DNA of 61,811 nt from Bremia lactucae (Eukaryota; Oomycota; Peronosporomycetes; Peronosporales; Peronosporaceae). The stretch is from NCBI RefSeq assembly GCF_004359215.1, contig NC_090619.1:1989142-2050952 (forward strand), in the 5' to 3' direction. A program made the translations under genes and the position numbers. The first letter of the stretch is position 1. Each line of letters opens with the position of its first letter. Below, piece by piece: positions 52,801 to 61,811 of the stretch. The notes under the pieces are model-generated. The model worked only from the letters and a program-made list of their open reading frames with translations. It was not told where the DNA came from and searched no databases.

Positions 52801-54070
52801 TAGCTGATCATATTATTTTGAGTAGTGGTGTCGATGTTACTAATATCATATTTTACTATAGGCTTTTGTTGTCTCCAGTGTAATTGCGGACGAACTTGAT
52901 ACAGTTTGGCAATTTATACCAGTATTCACTGCTGCGGACTTGCTGCAGCATCTTCATGCCGAGTTCTTTGAGCCAACTGAATTGGAGAGAACATCGCTGT
53001 ATCAAGACAAACACTCGCTTGTCGCTGATAGTGAAAGTGAGAAATCAAATCCCACAGCAGCAAAAGTTGCAAACGCACTGGCGTCGGCCCATCGCCTTAC
53101 GAGAAGTGGTCGTAAAATAAGTTCTGCTACGTTAACAAACCCATCCGTACAGCAGCTGAAGAAACAAATCGAAACTTCTGATGGTATGGAGTCTGAGGTC
53201 TATGCTGCACTTCAGCTTTTGGAACGAATGGCTGAAGCGTACTCGACCGAGAAACTGAAACCTTTGACAACAGTATTGAATGTTCAGTCACGACTCCAGC
53301 ACATTTTAGCATCTAATGCTTCATTTGTCCGGCGTATGAAGCTTTTCTGGCGCTGCCTGGTGAATTCGAACATTCGCGTGTTTGCTAGCAAATCAATTCA
53401 TATTCCTACAATACTGGATATTGCTCGTAGTTCAGACACAACGTTCAATCAACTTTGGCATTGGTGTATGGATCGCATACTCAGCAAGAATTTCTTAGGA
53501 AGTTCCACGGGTGGTGAGAAGTGCGAGCACACAGAAGGATGCAGCGAAGCTTATGTTGCAAGTATGTTTATCCTACGTAAAGTTCCTAATCAGCCGCGTC
53601 TGATTGACTTGCCGACTCAGTACGACGAGCTGTACAGTCAAATGGCCGGCCACAAGTGCACACGATGTGAAAAAGCACCTTGTGATCCAGGGCTTTGCTT
53701 AATTTGTGGCGAGTACCTTTGTTGTGGAGATTCGTGTTGCACACGGGCATTTATGCCTCATGGACCACCAGTGGGGGAATGCACTCGCCACGCTGCTGAG
53801 TGTGGGGGTGGTGTTGGTATCATTCTGTTGCTGGAGCAATGTCGCATTGCAATTGTAGGCGGCAACATGGCGGCATATTTTCCAAGCCCGTACGTCGACT
53901 CGCATGGTGAAGAAGATGTGGGATTGCAGCGGGGCCGCCCACTTCGACTCGACATGACTCGATACCGAAATTTAGAATCGTTGTGGCTAAATCATCGCAT
54001 ATTTACTGAAGTATCGCGCCAGCGCAATCAGCGCGATCCTCAGTATACGATCAACTTGTCGTATCTATAG
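46809..54070 (+). CDS. UBR1: UBR1/PRT6-type E3 ubiquitin ligase (N-recognin), 5 exons
   Basis: Exons 46809-47303, 47400-48989, 49054-49164, 49231-52656 and 52862-54070, all phase 0, give 2276 residues. It should recognise N-degrons and ubiquitinate the protein. Order: Lys-rich N-terminus; UBR box at about 109-175 (CGAIFSADEIAYSCRNCQLD ... CDCGDVH, then AWKQSGFCVKH after intron 1), for type-1 basic N-termini; ClpS-like domain at about 316-370 (FGIRLHNDDVHSLNEVVNHL), for type-2 bulky N-termini; a long helical region; a split RING with CYYCILCHDN at about 1394 and HVRTCQHAVHINCLERY, then FLCPLCKTLSN at about 1628-1690; and the UBR-family C-terminal cap (CTRCEKAPCDPGLCLICGEY ... VGIILLLEQCRIAIVGG). 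The presence of both UBR box and ClpS domain points to UBR1 rather than plant PRT6, which lacks ClpS. A low-complexity Lys/Ala stretch lies near 1290-1380. Start: first ATG in frame. Confidence 0.92.
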
Positions 54071-55283
54071 GTTTTGAAGTAGATTGCATTGTCCTACAAC
54101 AATAAATACGACCAGCGTTACTTTACTACGGCGCTATCTGGTATTATTTTGTAATATTAGCTAACCACGTAAGGTGAAATGTGGCGGCAAGTCAGCATCG
54201 GCATAACGTTTGTCCTATATGTAAATGCAAAGGAGTCGACAATTGCCACCTACAATGCACATTTCTTGTATTCACAAGACGAATTCCATACGCTTGATTT
54301 GTAAGATCTTATAGATCCATCAGTGGTACGTCAGTACGATGCATGCCATGCGTGAGCGAAAACTGACATTGCATATCTCCGACCGAGGCAACGATCTTGT
54401 ATTGGTCACAATAAGTATCGAAATGCTTGAGCATCGTCCACAGCCTCGATGTGAAATTCAAGGAATTTAATGTTAGTAACACGACGTGGTATCGAGATGC
54501 CTTGCGGACGACATGAGCTCAGCGTACTTGCCAAACACTTGCACGACATCGTCCTTTACGGAGTCATCTTAGAGCACGAGCTCGTCATTAAAACTGACAT
54601 TTTTTCAGGCTTAGATATAAATCGCTGGATACTGTTTAATAGCAGTACGATTGTTCCGGAGCAAAGGCTTAAATTTTTACTTGCTGCATAGTATTATACT
54701 TTTATATGCTGATTCAGTTTGATTCCAATCGCTTGATATGCCAACGCTTGAGCTTGTAAATCTTTCAAGAGTTCGGCCAAAACAAGCCATTTATGTAGCG
54801 AAAACAGTTCTTGGATGAGAGAATCCAGCAGCATGGGGAGCAGCACTGAGGGTGGAGCTGACAAGAAAGATGCGAATTTTCATTAAAATTTTCAGGATTT
54901 TAAAATGAAGCGGACCGTGGCTTTCCGTTTCAAAAGTGTTTTGAGCGAAACTGACAGGTCAGTGCGACCGCTAGCATCGAATGAAGGCCTTAACAGTTGT
55001 CAATGCCTTTCTTCAAACTCACAAGGAGTATTTTGAATTCGATACGTATGCCATGATTCACGATTCATGCCAAAATTTCGTGCTGCTGTATCTGTACAGA
55101 TGTGATCGCGTCACTTATCTGGAGAATTCACCGCCAACAATTCTTTAACGTCTACAAGCCTCTGCACACGCGAAAGTGCTTAATCGCTTGCTCTGTCGAG
55201 ACGATGATGATGTTAACGTTGGCAAACGCATTAAGCGCACCGACAGGAGGGGAATTTTGCAAATAAAATTGACAAGATTTTGG
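54071..55283. other. 1.2 kb without an intact gene; possible broken coding sequence
   Basis: The plus-strand frames at 54470-54691 (LAKHLHDIVLYGVILEHELV) and near 54985-55310 (LTVVNAFLQTHKEYFEFDTY, then HAKVLNRLLCRDDDDVNVG) have the composition of real protein but are short, in different frames and separated by stops. They may be remnants of a lost gene. I do not recognise the family. Confidence 0.35.
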
Positions 55284-56862
55284 TCATTGCATTGGAAAGA
55301 ATGCATCATCTGTCAGCCCTTCAAATATATTAACATTCGTGTCCCCATACATGGCTAAATCTGGTGTCATGTTTATAAATCCCAGCCCTGTTTCCTGGAG
55401 GTGAGGATGGTGAGCGAGCTGGTGGGTTTGTTGATACGGATACGACGGGGGCTGAAAGGCTGATGTCGGCAATGACTCAAGCATCATATTTGAGGACGGT
55501 GGCATTCCTCCATATCCAAAACTATTTGGCATCAGCGGTGCTCCTTGTGCTCCGTAATTGCCTCCATTCATCAAGCCCATCATTTGCCGTTGATGCGTCG
55601 ACAAGTTGGGCATATTACCGATTAGAAATCCTTGCGTTTCAAAGCTTCCATCGGAGTTGAATCCAAGTGGCGTCATGATAGAATCCATTCCAACGTTGGT
55701 CGTACTATTTTCACAATCCACGTTGTTTGAAGCTGACACAATCCCGTAATTAGTATTGACATACAAATTCCCACTTTCAGAATGCGTTGGATTCATGGGC
55801 ATTGACAAACGCATATAGTGAGGCTCGGATGCAGTAGTCAACCCACAATTCATTATAAAATTCGGTTCACTCATAAACGAAGTCGATGAATTCAAGGAGC
55901 TACTCGAAGAGGCCATGTACGCGTCAGGTGTGAAAGTTGGCATTTCCGAGCTTATGACATAGTTGGATGTTGAATCGCCAGGTATTGAAGTGCTGGGATT
56001 AAAGCTATTGCATGCCTGCATGAGGTTCATAGGTCCTGTTGGCAAAAACATATTTAAACTCGTCGAAGTAAAATCAACGGTAGGCGAAGGAGGTTCTGGA
56101 AACAGCGTAGGTGCTGCCATGTGTAGCATATTCATGGATTCGATTGCATCGGCTGTGGTCATGGCCATTGGATTCGTGCTTACAAGTGTCGGGACCTGTG
56201 GTGTCATGTACATCGATTGGGACATTACCACTGTTGATTGGTGAGCGCTCAGAGTAGTTGATAGCAATAGATTTGTTTGTATTTCGCCTTGATTTGCACT
56301 GGATGTAGTAGAAGATGTTTGATGTTCCTCTTTTGTATCGTCTTCTTGAGCAATTTGCTTGTCTGCCAGTGAAGCTAGTACCTCGAGTCTCGTTCCGACT
56401 TCTTTTCGAAAAATTAAACACTTCCGTACCCATTCTTTATGCTCTGTTAGACTTGTTTTTGTTGCTACCATGATTGCACAATACCATTACAGATAAGCGA
56501 AAAAAATAGACACGATAAGTCTTTAGGTCAATGACGTACGTTGGTGCTTGTGAAGCGTGCTCCAGCTCTTTAAAGCTGCCTCATTTTTTTCAAGCATTTC
56601 TTTAATTTCATGTTGTGAATTTACGTGCCCTGGCAATCGTGTCTAAGGTCATAAATAATTTTCATAAAATAGCGTAGGCAGACGATTAGATAATCCACGA
56701 ATAGATTGGGCTACAGATTCGCAAGCGCACCAGCTCCGTAGTGGCTTGCTGCTGTTGAATTGTATTAGTATGATCCGTAGTGGACGCATAAGACGAGTAG
56801 AGCACGTGGTCGCGTGGCTGAGCGCTGGAGACAGCGGACGGAGTCACGTACGGTGCCGCCAT
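55284..56862 (-). CDS. Probable SSXT/SS18-like coactivator (3 exons)
   Basis: Model on the minus strand: 56862-56731, 56642-56540 and 56464-55284. The ATG at 56862 (MAAPYVTPSAV) is preferred; 56916 is an alternative. A Gln run precedes a helical module spanning exons 2-3: NSQHEIKEMLEKNEAALKSW, a variable stretch, then FRKEVGTRLEVLASLADKQ. The spacing and the mLekNe...L..LA.lAD pattern resemble the SSXT domain of SS18/GIF proteins, subunits of SWI/SNF remodelers. The ~380-residue tail is rich in Met, Ser, Asn, Thr, Pro and Gly (for example MMGLMNGGNYGAQGAPLMPN) with no globular motif, as in SS18. The donor of exon 1 (GTGCGC) and the acceptor of exon 3 are guesses. It is divergent from the kinase gene with 139 bp between starts. 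The family call is tentative; the gene itself is likely real. Confidence 0.5.
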
Positions 56863-57001
56863 TTTGCGTAAAATATGAGGGCTCAAAATTTCATCAGTGT
56901 CCGAGCCAATCAACACATTTTATTTCAAAAACAGCCAATGTGATGGGAAAACCTACCCTAGTACTTAGTAACGCAGATACTGTGGTTAAGTGCTGGCAAT
57001 C
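56863..57001. promoter_or_regulatory. Shared 139-bp bidirectional promoter
   Basis: It lies between the start codons of two divergent genes. It contains two CCAAT boxes (AGCCAATCAACAC and CAGCCAATGTG, about 56912-56942) and between them TCAACACATTTTATTTC, which resembles the initiator-plus-flank core described for oomycete promoters. Motif assignment is by eye. Confidence 0.5.
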
Positions 57002-59156
57002 ATGGCGAGTCTTCAGCCCACGTGCGTGTCAGCTCCTGGAAAAGTGCTGCTTGTGGGAGGATATTTAGTATTAAAAGAACAATACTCGGGGCTAGTGCTA
57101 TCGTGCACTACGAGATTCTACTCCCAAGTGGAGATGAAAGTGCGTTGTCTGTGAATGTATACCTGATTAAGCAAGCACAGAGATTTACGCTGTCTTTTGT
57201 AGATTTTAAGCGTAAATAAAGCAAACGAAGCGAAAAACGGGCGTCTTTGTTTTTCGCTTATAGTTCAAAGCAAGCAGTTCAACCAATGCATTGACGGCCG
57301 CATCGAAAAGATGGACAATGGATGCTTTCAGTTCCGACTAAGGTGACGAAAAATTGAAGATGGTTGTTTGAAAATAGCTCACATTTTTTGTAGGAACGAA
57401 TCGGATCGTAACCCATATATTGAGGAGACAATCATGTGTGCTGTGAATGGTATTGCCGGGTTACAGGCACTTAAGATTAATGATACGTTTCGACAACTTC
57501 AAAATTCAAAAGCTGGCGTTTATGTTACGCTTCGGGGTGATAATGATTTTTATTCGCAAGCACAGCGGGTAATCAGATCAAGAGAAATATTTAGTATTGT
57601 AAATGTTGTTGACGCGCAATTAACTTTTTTATTAGCTGCAAGATGCCAAATTGTCACTTTGTCGCGCCAACGTGAAGTCTCTGGAGGCATTCGCACCCCC
57701 TACAATACATAGTACGACCAATAATTGCACGAGCGTGTAAATCTAATGTGTTTAACTCGACGTGGTTAGAGTGTGGATACAAGAAAGTTGCTGTAAAAAC
57801 AGGCATGGGAAGCTCTGCAGCTCTCGTGACGTCGCTCGTCGCATCTCTCGTTGCATTTTTTGTTCCCAAGATGCAATTAACTAAAAATAAGCAGTACCTC
57901 GAAATTGTACACAATCTTGCCCAATTATGCCATTGCTACGTTCAACGCAAAGTACGCTTCGAATGGATTGTGTATGAAGTCGTTTATTAATTCTTTATTA
58001 ACATATGTGCAGATTGGAAGTGGATTCGATATTTCCGCGGCATGTTTCGGTTCGCAACAATATACTCGGTTCTCTCCGTCTCTTTTAAAGACATGTACAT
58101 CGGAGAAAGCGCTTCACCCAGAGCAAATTGCACGTTGTATTACAGCACATACGCAGTGGAATACGTGCAATCGTGTGGTACTATTGCCAGTAATTTTGAG
58201 TGAAAACTATTATTGATAAGGTTGTCTTGATGGTAGAAACCTTTGCGAATACCTTCATCGTTTCACTTGCTGATGGGCGACGTATCATCTGGTTCTACGT
58301 CAGTGTCAATGGCTCAGGAAATGACGAAGTGGCAAGAAAAGGAGCCTGTAAAGGCAAAACGCATGATGGATGCAATCCACTGCTGTAATGTTGAAATTGA
58401 GCAAGGGTTTGCAAAAATCTGTGACCTTGAAGCAGATTATAATACTCATGTTAATTGGAAAGAATTGGCTAGTCATAGCCGTGAGCAGGTAAACATTCTG
58501 GTCGCTTTTACCTTGTCAATTCTTCTCTAAACCGTTATTACTTTTTGTATGAAGTGGAATACCATTGATGCCACGATTGGAGCTATATTGTCGAGACTTA
58601 GTCAAGCATTTTCTCATTCTCGAGACCTTATGCGGTCTGACTCTGATTGAAAAAGCTTTTTGTAAAATTTTGCAGACTCAAATGACATGCTATTCGTTTG
58701 TCTTGAATTGTAGCGAAATGGGAATTTTAGCTGGAGTCCCTATCGAGCCACAAGAGCAAACTGCTATTCTCGATGCAACCTTGACGATCCCTGGTGTTCT
58801 TTTTGCTGGCGTTCCGGGAGGTATGGCCAGCTTGCTTGTTTTTTTTAATGTATGTACGCTTATTAACTAACCTGGCAGCGGGTGGATACGATGCGATTTG
58901 TGTACTTGTGATCCACGATTGTGCTCTCGTTGCTGTTGAAAAGCTGTGGATTCAATGGCCAAGTACTCATCCCAGCTCCATGTGCGTCTGCCGTCAACTC
59001 AAGCCTCTCGTTGTGTTAAAACATCTCTGTTACCTTAGTATATGTCCCTTGTTGTGCGACATTGATCGTGGCCAAACGAACGCTTCGTCCAAAATATCTA
59101 CACTTCAATTCCACTCGGTTGAATACTTGATGCCTTATACCATATCACTTGACTGA
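57002..59156 (+). CDS. ERG8: Phosphomevalonate kinase (intron-rich)
   Basis: It phosphorylates mevalonate 5-phosphate in the cytosolic mevalonate pathway to isoprenoids and sterol precursors. Family blocks occur in order across short exons: CVSAPGKVLLVGGYLVLKEQ with the ATG at 57002; NPYIEETIMCAVNGIAG and YVTLRGDNDFYSQAQR (57410-57570); RANVKSLEAFAPP (about 57665); KVAVKTGMGSSAALVTSLVA, the GHMP ATP-binding loop (57786-57845); after an intron, IGSGFDISAACFGSQQYTRF (58012-58071); GVPIEPQEQTAILDATLTIP (58734-58793); FAGVPG/AGGYDAICVLV across an intron (58801-58910); and a final exon with ICPLLCDIDRG, stop at 59156. Several junctions are clear (for example K|IGSGFD at 57950/58012). I could not model 57120-57370, where I expect one more exon; stops in all frames there leave open a missed exon or damage. 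Confidence 0.85.
57228..57259. repeat. Perfect hairpin inside the kinase gene
   Basis: AAGCGAAAAAC (57228-57238) pairs with GTTTTTCGCTT (57249-57259) around a 10-base loop, within a probable intron of the phosphomevalonate kinase gene. Confidence 0.7.
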
Positions 59157-59247
59157 TGCGATCTAATAGTGCAGATAATTGGAACAGATAAAACGGCCCA
59201 TTTTGTCAAAGCGGAAGATACGCGACGAAGAACATGTTGCGCAAGAC

Positions 59248-60609
59248 ATGACCGAAATCGTGACGGGCATGTCAAATGCTCATAATACCATTGATCCTGT
59301 CAAGTCGTCGGAGCTGGAAAAGCATGAACGTTTTATGATCCCTGGGTTACGGTTTGCAACCGAGTCTTGGGCTGGAATGAAAACGAGGAATGAAGATCGT
59401 CATGTAACATCTGTTAAGTGGTTTCCAGGACCTGTCTTTGCTATCTTTGATGGTCACGGTGGTACTTTTTCCGCTGAGTATTTAGCACGCCACCTTATCA
59501 AAACTGTCGCAAGTGTCATACGTCAAAACATTGGTAATAATGCACTGACTTTCTTAGAGCAATCTCACGACCAATCAAACCAAGAAAGCGATCGTAAAAA
59601 AGCACTTATTGAACATTTGGTACTGCTTCGTCAGCAGCTTGCAGAGCTTGAGACTCTAAAGAATCTCGAGTCGACGCATTCACCGGATAACTTGCAAAAT
59701 CTTCTCGACCACCTTACCGAGGCCATTGCACAAATCGACCATGAAGTTGCTCAAATTGACACGGTTGAAGCAGTGCGTCACCAAGAGCGAATGCAATGGG
59801 TCGGAACCCACCATGGTCATTTTGTAAAATCATTTGTGGAGGCGTTTGAACGAATGGATATGCAATTGCTGCAAAAGAATCCATCGCAAGATGGATCTAC
59901 TGCTCTTTTGGCTTGGTTTGTCGCCGACACCGTCTGCTTCGCAGACAACACGAGAGGAAGAGCCACTCGTTGTAAGCAATTAATGGATGGTTTGCTTTTG
60001 TATCTTGTGAACGTAGGTGACTGCCGTGCTGTCATGTGTCGGGGTGGTCAAGGTATTGCACTGACCAGCGACCACAAACCCAATCGTCCTGATGAACAAA
60101 AAAGAATTGAAAAAGCTGGTGGGTTTGTTGGTAAAATTGCAGGCATCGCACGCGTGTATTCTGCCGCGGGTGCAGGCTTGGCGTTAGAGCATGAGACTTC
60201 GACGTATTTAGCCGTGTCACGTGCGTTTGGAGACCGTTCGTTAAAGACCCCGACTCGGCTCGTGTCACCTGAGCCAGAAATTACACGTGTAGTCGTCCAA
60301 GATCAAGATTTGTTCCTTGTTTTAGCGTGTGATGGCATCTGGGACGTACTAAGTGAGCAAGAGGTGGTGGACATTGCATTGCCGCACTTTAATGACGCAA
60401 AAGCCGCCGCTGACGCTATTGTCAAGGCCGCTTACAAGAAAGGGAGTGTTGATAATCTCACAGCAACGGTTATTCAATTTGGGTGGAAACCTGACGCTCA
60501 GGTGTTTGGTTACCGTACACGACGCGTGAGATCAAAGACCACAGCAATCGAATCGAGTTGCGCTCGATTCGAAGATGCGACTGAGGAGATTGACATGTTT
60601 AATTTATAA
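59248..60609 (+). CDS. PP2C-type Ser/Thr protein phosphatase
   Basis: Single exon, 453 residues from the ATG at 59248; the frame is open back to about 59179 without an earlier ATG, so an upstream exon is possible. PPM/PP2C enzymes are Mn2+/Mg2+-dependent phosphatases. Motifs in order: TRNEDRHVTS (metal Asp), FAIFDGHGGTFSAEYLARHL (DGHGG), a ~130-residue insertion that is Gln/Glu/Leu-rich and probably coiled coil (LIEHLVLLRQQLAELETLKN), DGSTALLAWFV, LVNVGDCRAVMCRGGQGIAL, SDHKPNRPDEQKRIEKAGGFV, YLAVSRAFGDRSLK, LVLACDGIWDVLSEQEVVDI and KGSVDNLTATVIQF. All metal-binding motifs are present, so it should be active. No signal or membrane segment. It follows the kinase gene with a gap of about 90 bp. 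Confidence 0.92.
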   Translation: MTEIVTGMSNAHNTIDPVKSSELEKHERFMIPGLRFATESWAGMKTRNEDRHVTSVKWFPGPVFAIFDGHGGTFSAEYLARHLIKTVASVIRQNIGNNALTFLEQSHDQSNQESDRKKALIEHLVLLRQQLAELETLKNLESTHSPDNLQNLLDHLTEAIAQIDHEVAQIDTVEAVRHQERMQWVGTHHGHFVKSFVEAFERMDMQLLQKNPSQDGSTALLAWFVADTVCFADNTRGRATRCKQLMDGLLLYLVNVGDCRAVMCRGGQGIALTSDHKPNRPDEQKRIEKAGGFVGKIAGIARVYSAAGAGLALEHETSTYLAVSRAFGDRSLKTPTRLVSPEPEITRVVVQDQDLFLVLACDGIWDVLSEQEVVDIALPHFNDAKAAADAIVKAAYKKGSVDNLTATVIQFGWKPDAQVFGYRTRRVRSKTTAIESSCARFEDATEEIDMFNL

Positions 60610-60984
60610 TAGTACATAATCTATGGCCGTCGGTATAGCGACACCCCGATTTTGGTATAGCGACGCCCTTCCAGCAGCTAGCACAGTGCTGGTACAGCTA
60701 TTTTGTGCTATTGTATATGTATCTTCTTGGAAGGGTTCTCTACAGCTCTTTATGATCCTCTATGCTTAATAGTTCTCCTCCAAATGCTTATGTACTTTAC
60801 ACAAGGCAAACATCACGACAATTTTATCCAAAAAAGGTGACGTTCTTGGACTTACAATTTTGTTTGATGGGCTCAGTCAACCCATTCAATTGGCTTTATG
60901 AAAGTTTGTTATCGACGCAAAGACTGGGAGCGCATGCCCCTCAAATTCAAGGCGCTTTTTGTTGTATCTGCAAGAGCCCTTGGA
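60610..60984. other. No gene seen
   Basis: 3' flank of the phosphatase gene. GGTATAGCGACACCC and GGTATAGCGACGCCC occur 25 bases apart near 60632-60672. The 75-codon frame at 60762-60989 runs into the LTR and is not convincing. Confidence 0.3.
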
Positions 60985-61441
60985 TGTAACGAGGTGTATC
61001 GTTACATGAAATTAACTCTTAAAGGGTTGTTAATTAATATATTATCTAAAAGGTAGATAATATTTGCAGAATATAACTTGTATATAGTAATATCAGAATT
61101 CTTATCCATGAATAGGTATAGACCATTATACCTATTTATTCCGAAGACTAATCAGCTGTAGGAGTAATCAAAGAGAGAGTTACAGATAAGATAGAGATAA
61201 GAATTCAATTACATGTTTAGTATTTGATTATAATTAAGTTAGCATTTACAAAGATAGAAAAAATGGCACTTAATTATATTGATACAGTTTTCATTTTACC
61301 CTCTTTAAGCTAGTTACCTTAAAGAAAAGTCTTCCTCTGCACGCACTAGTGTACGTGAAATAACATAGGGCACCACTCGCAACTGAAGCAGTGCAAAGTG
61401 GACTTGTACTGAAACAGTACAAGTCGTAGTGCCCCGTTACA
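60985..61441 (+). repeat. LTR of family T (right copy)
   Basis: 457 bp, TGTAACGAGGTGTATCG to GTGCCCCGTTACA, inverted relative to the left copy at 371-825. Flanking host sequence differs on the two sides. Confidence 0.85.
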
Positions 61442-61443
61442 CC

Positions 61444-61462
61444 TGGTAGCACTTTGTAGTCC
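61444..61462 (+). other. Candidate primer binding site of element T (right copy)
   Basis: TGGTAGCACTTTGTAGTCC, two bases inside the LTR; identical to the left copy. Confidence 0.5.
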
Positions 61463-61491
61463 GTCCAAGGACCAAATTTTCCACATCTAAC

Positions 61492-61811
61492 ATGGACATG
61501 TTAGATGATAGTGGGAATACGCATCACGTTTCCCCTGAAAGCTACTCCTTTCTAAGTGATATAGAAAGGAGTGCGGTTGAACGAATGAGTTCGACCGTAG
61601 GAAACGATGCAATCCTGGCATTACTGTCCAACTTAGACAGAGATGCCCTCCATTCAACCGTCGCCAAGTTCATACAACATGAACTTGACGAGATGAAGGA
61701 AAAAGTAGCCTTGCTGAATCAGCAAGGCTCTCAACAGGCGGAACTGTTGAGATTACAACAGGTACAGACCCCTGTACCTGGGATGACGCAAACGCGTCGT
61801 CCCGAAACTCT
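61492..61811 (+). CDS. Gag N-terminal part of family T, cut by the window end
   Basis: Same 106-codon open frame as at 320-1, starting MDMLDDSGNTHHVSPESYSF, with no stop before the window ends. The two copies appear identical, and each stops at the same base of the element (CCGAAACTCT). Confidence 0.7.
   Translation, partial: MDMLDDSGNTHHVSPESYSFLSDIERSAVERMSSTVGNDAILALLSNLDRDALHSTVAKFIQHELDEMKEKVALLNQQGSQQAELLRLQQVQTPVPGMTQTRRPET

Noticed and set aside
55963..56244. Plus-strand hydrophobic frame
   Set aside because: Antisense of the Ser/Thr/Met-rich tail of the minus-strand gene.
59179..59247. Start of the phosphatase at 59179
   Set aside because: The codon is TTG, not ATG; kept only as possible upstream coding if an extra 5' exon exists.
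1..61811. Giant terminal-inverted-repeat transposon (Maverick-like or Starship-like)
   Set aside because: The inverted ends are LTR plus gag of a Gypsy-type element and the interior is ordinary housekeeping genes; no viral-like or captain gene is present.

Overview
This is a 61.8 kb eukaryotic window, most likely from an oomycete (Peronosporales, perhaps a downy-mildew-type genome). That assignment is inference: genes are compact and close together, introns are very short (39-100 nt) with GT..AG ends, third positions are AT-leaning, and a sparse set of housekeeping genes sits in a sea of decayed Ty3/Gypsy elements with chromodomain-type pol genes and Mutator-like elements. A run of exactly 100 N (18839-18938) shows a scaffolded assembly. 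The first and last ~325 bases are identical inverted copies of the same retrotransposon gag start, so both ends stop at the same base of a repeat.

Layout. 1-825 and 60985-61811: LTR plus truncated gag of family T. 826-6074: decayed Gypsy pieces (families A and B), a 3-copy tandem repeat, no host gene. 6164-16461: gene island 1: GPN3-type GTPase (+, 9 exons), Na+/H+ exchanger (-), SURF1 (-, 9 exons), then a Bin3-type RNA methyltransferase (+). A Mutator-like element, itself split by a second one, sits in the former head-to-head promoter between SURF1 and the methyltransferase and has a perfect 9-bp target duplication. 17125-17931: an unrecognised membrane protein. 18246-24140: solo LTRs, the gap and an inverted, decayed family-B element. 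24334-31907: a duplicated promoter/5' end, a minus-strand Gypsy element D inserted at the junction, then an intact TMEM41/VTT-domain membrane protein gene. 33522-35602: a tandem pair of mitochondrial DUF4460/TCAIM-like paralogues, one lacking the DUF4460 part. 35968-46517: a dense nest of TE fragments, including an 18S rRNA fragment caught between two LTR pieces and a nearly full-length family-B chromovirus. 46809-60609: gene island 2: UBR1-type N-recognin (5 exons, ~2276 aa), a probable SSXT/SS18-like protein (-), phosphomevalonate kinase (+, many introns) and a PP2C phosphatase (+).

How the parts relate. The host genes are unrelated housekeeping functions (RNA polymerase II assembly GTPase, ion transport, cytochrome oxidase assembly, RNA methylation, isoprenoid synthesis, N-degron turnover, signalling) packed with intergenic gaps as small as 97-140 bp. 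The repeats show a layered history: insertion of three or more Gypsy families, nested MULEs, deletion derivatives, solo LTR formation, an inverted segmental duplication (19.3-24.1 kb against 38.6-42.6 kb), and a direct promoter duplication whose ends coincide exactly with element D. The most notable protein-level oddities are an exchanger whose ND motif reads NN and a Bin3 methyltransferase with a double-stranded-RNA-binding domain embedded in its catalytic fold. Exon models were made by eye from frame, GT/AG signals and family resemblance; no database search was run.
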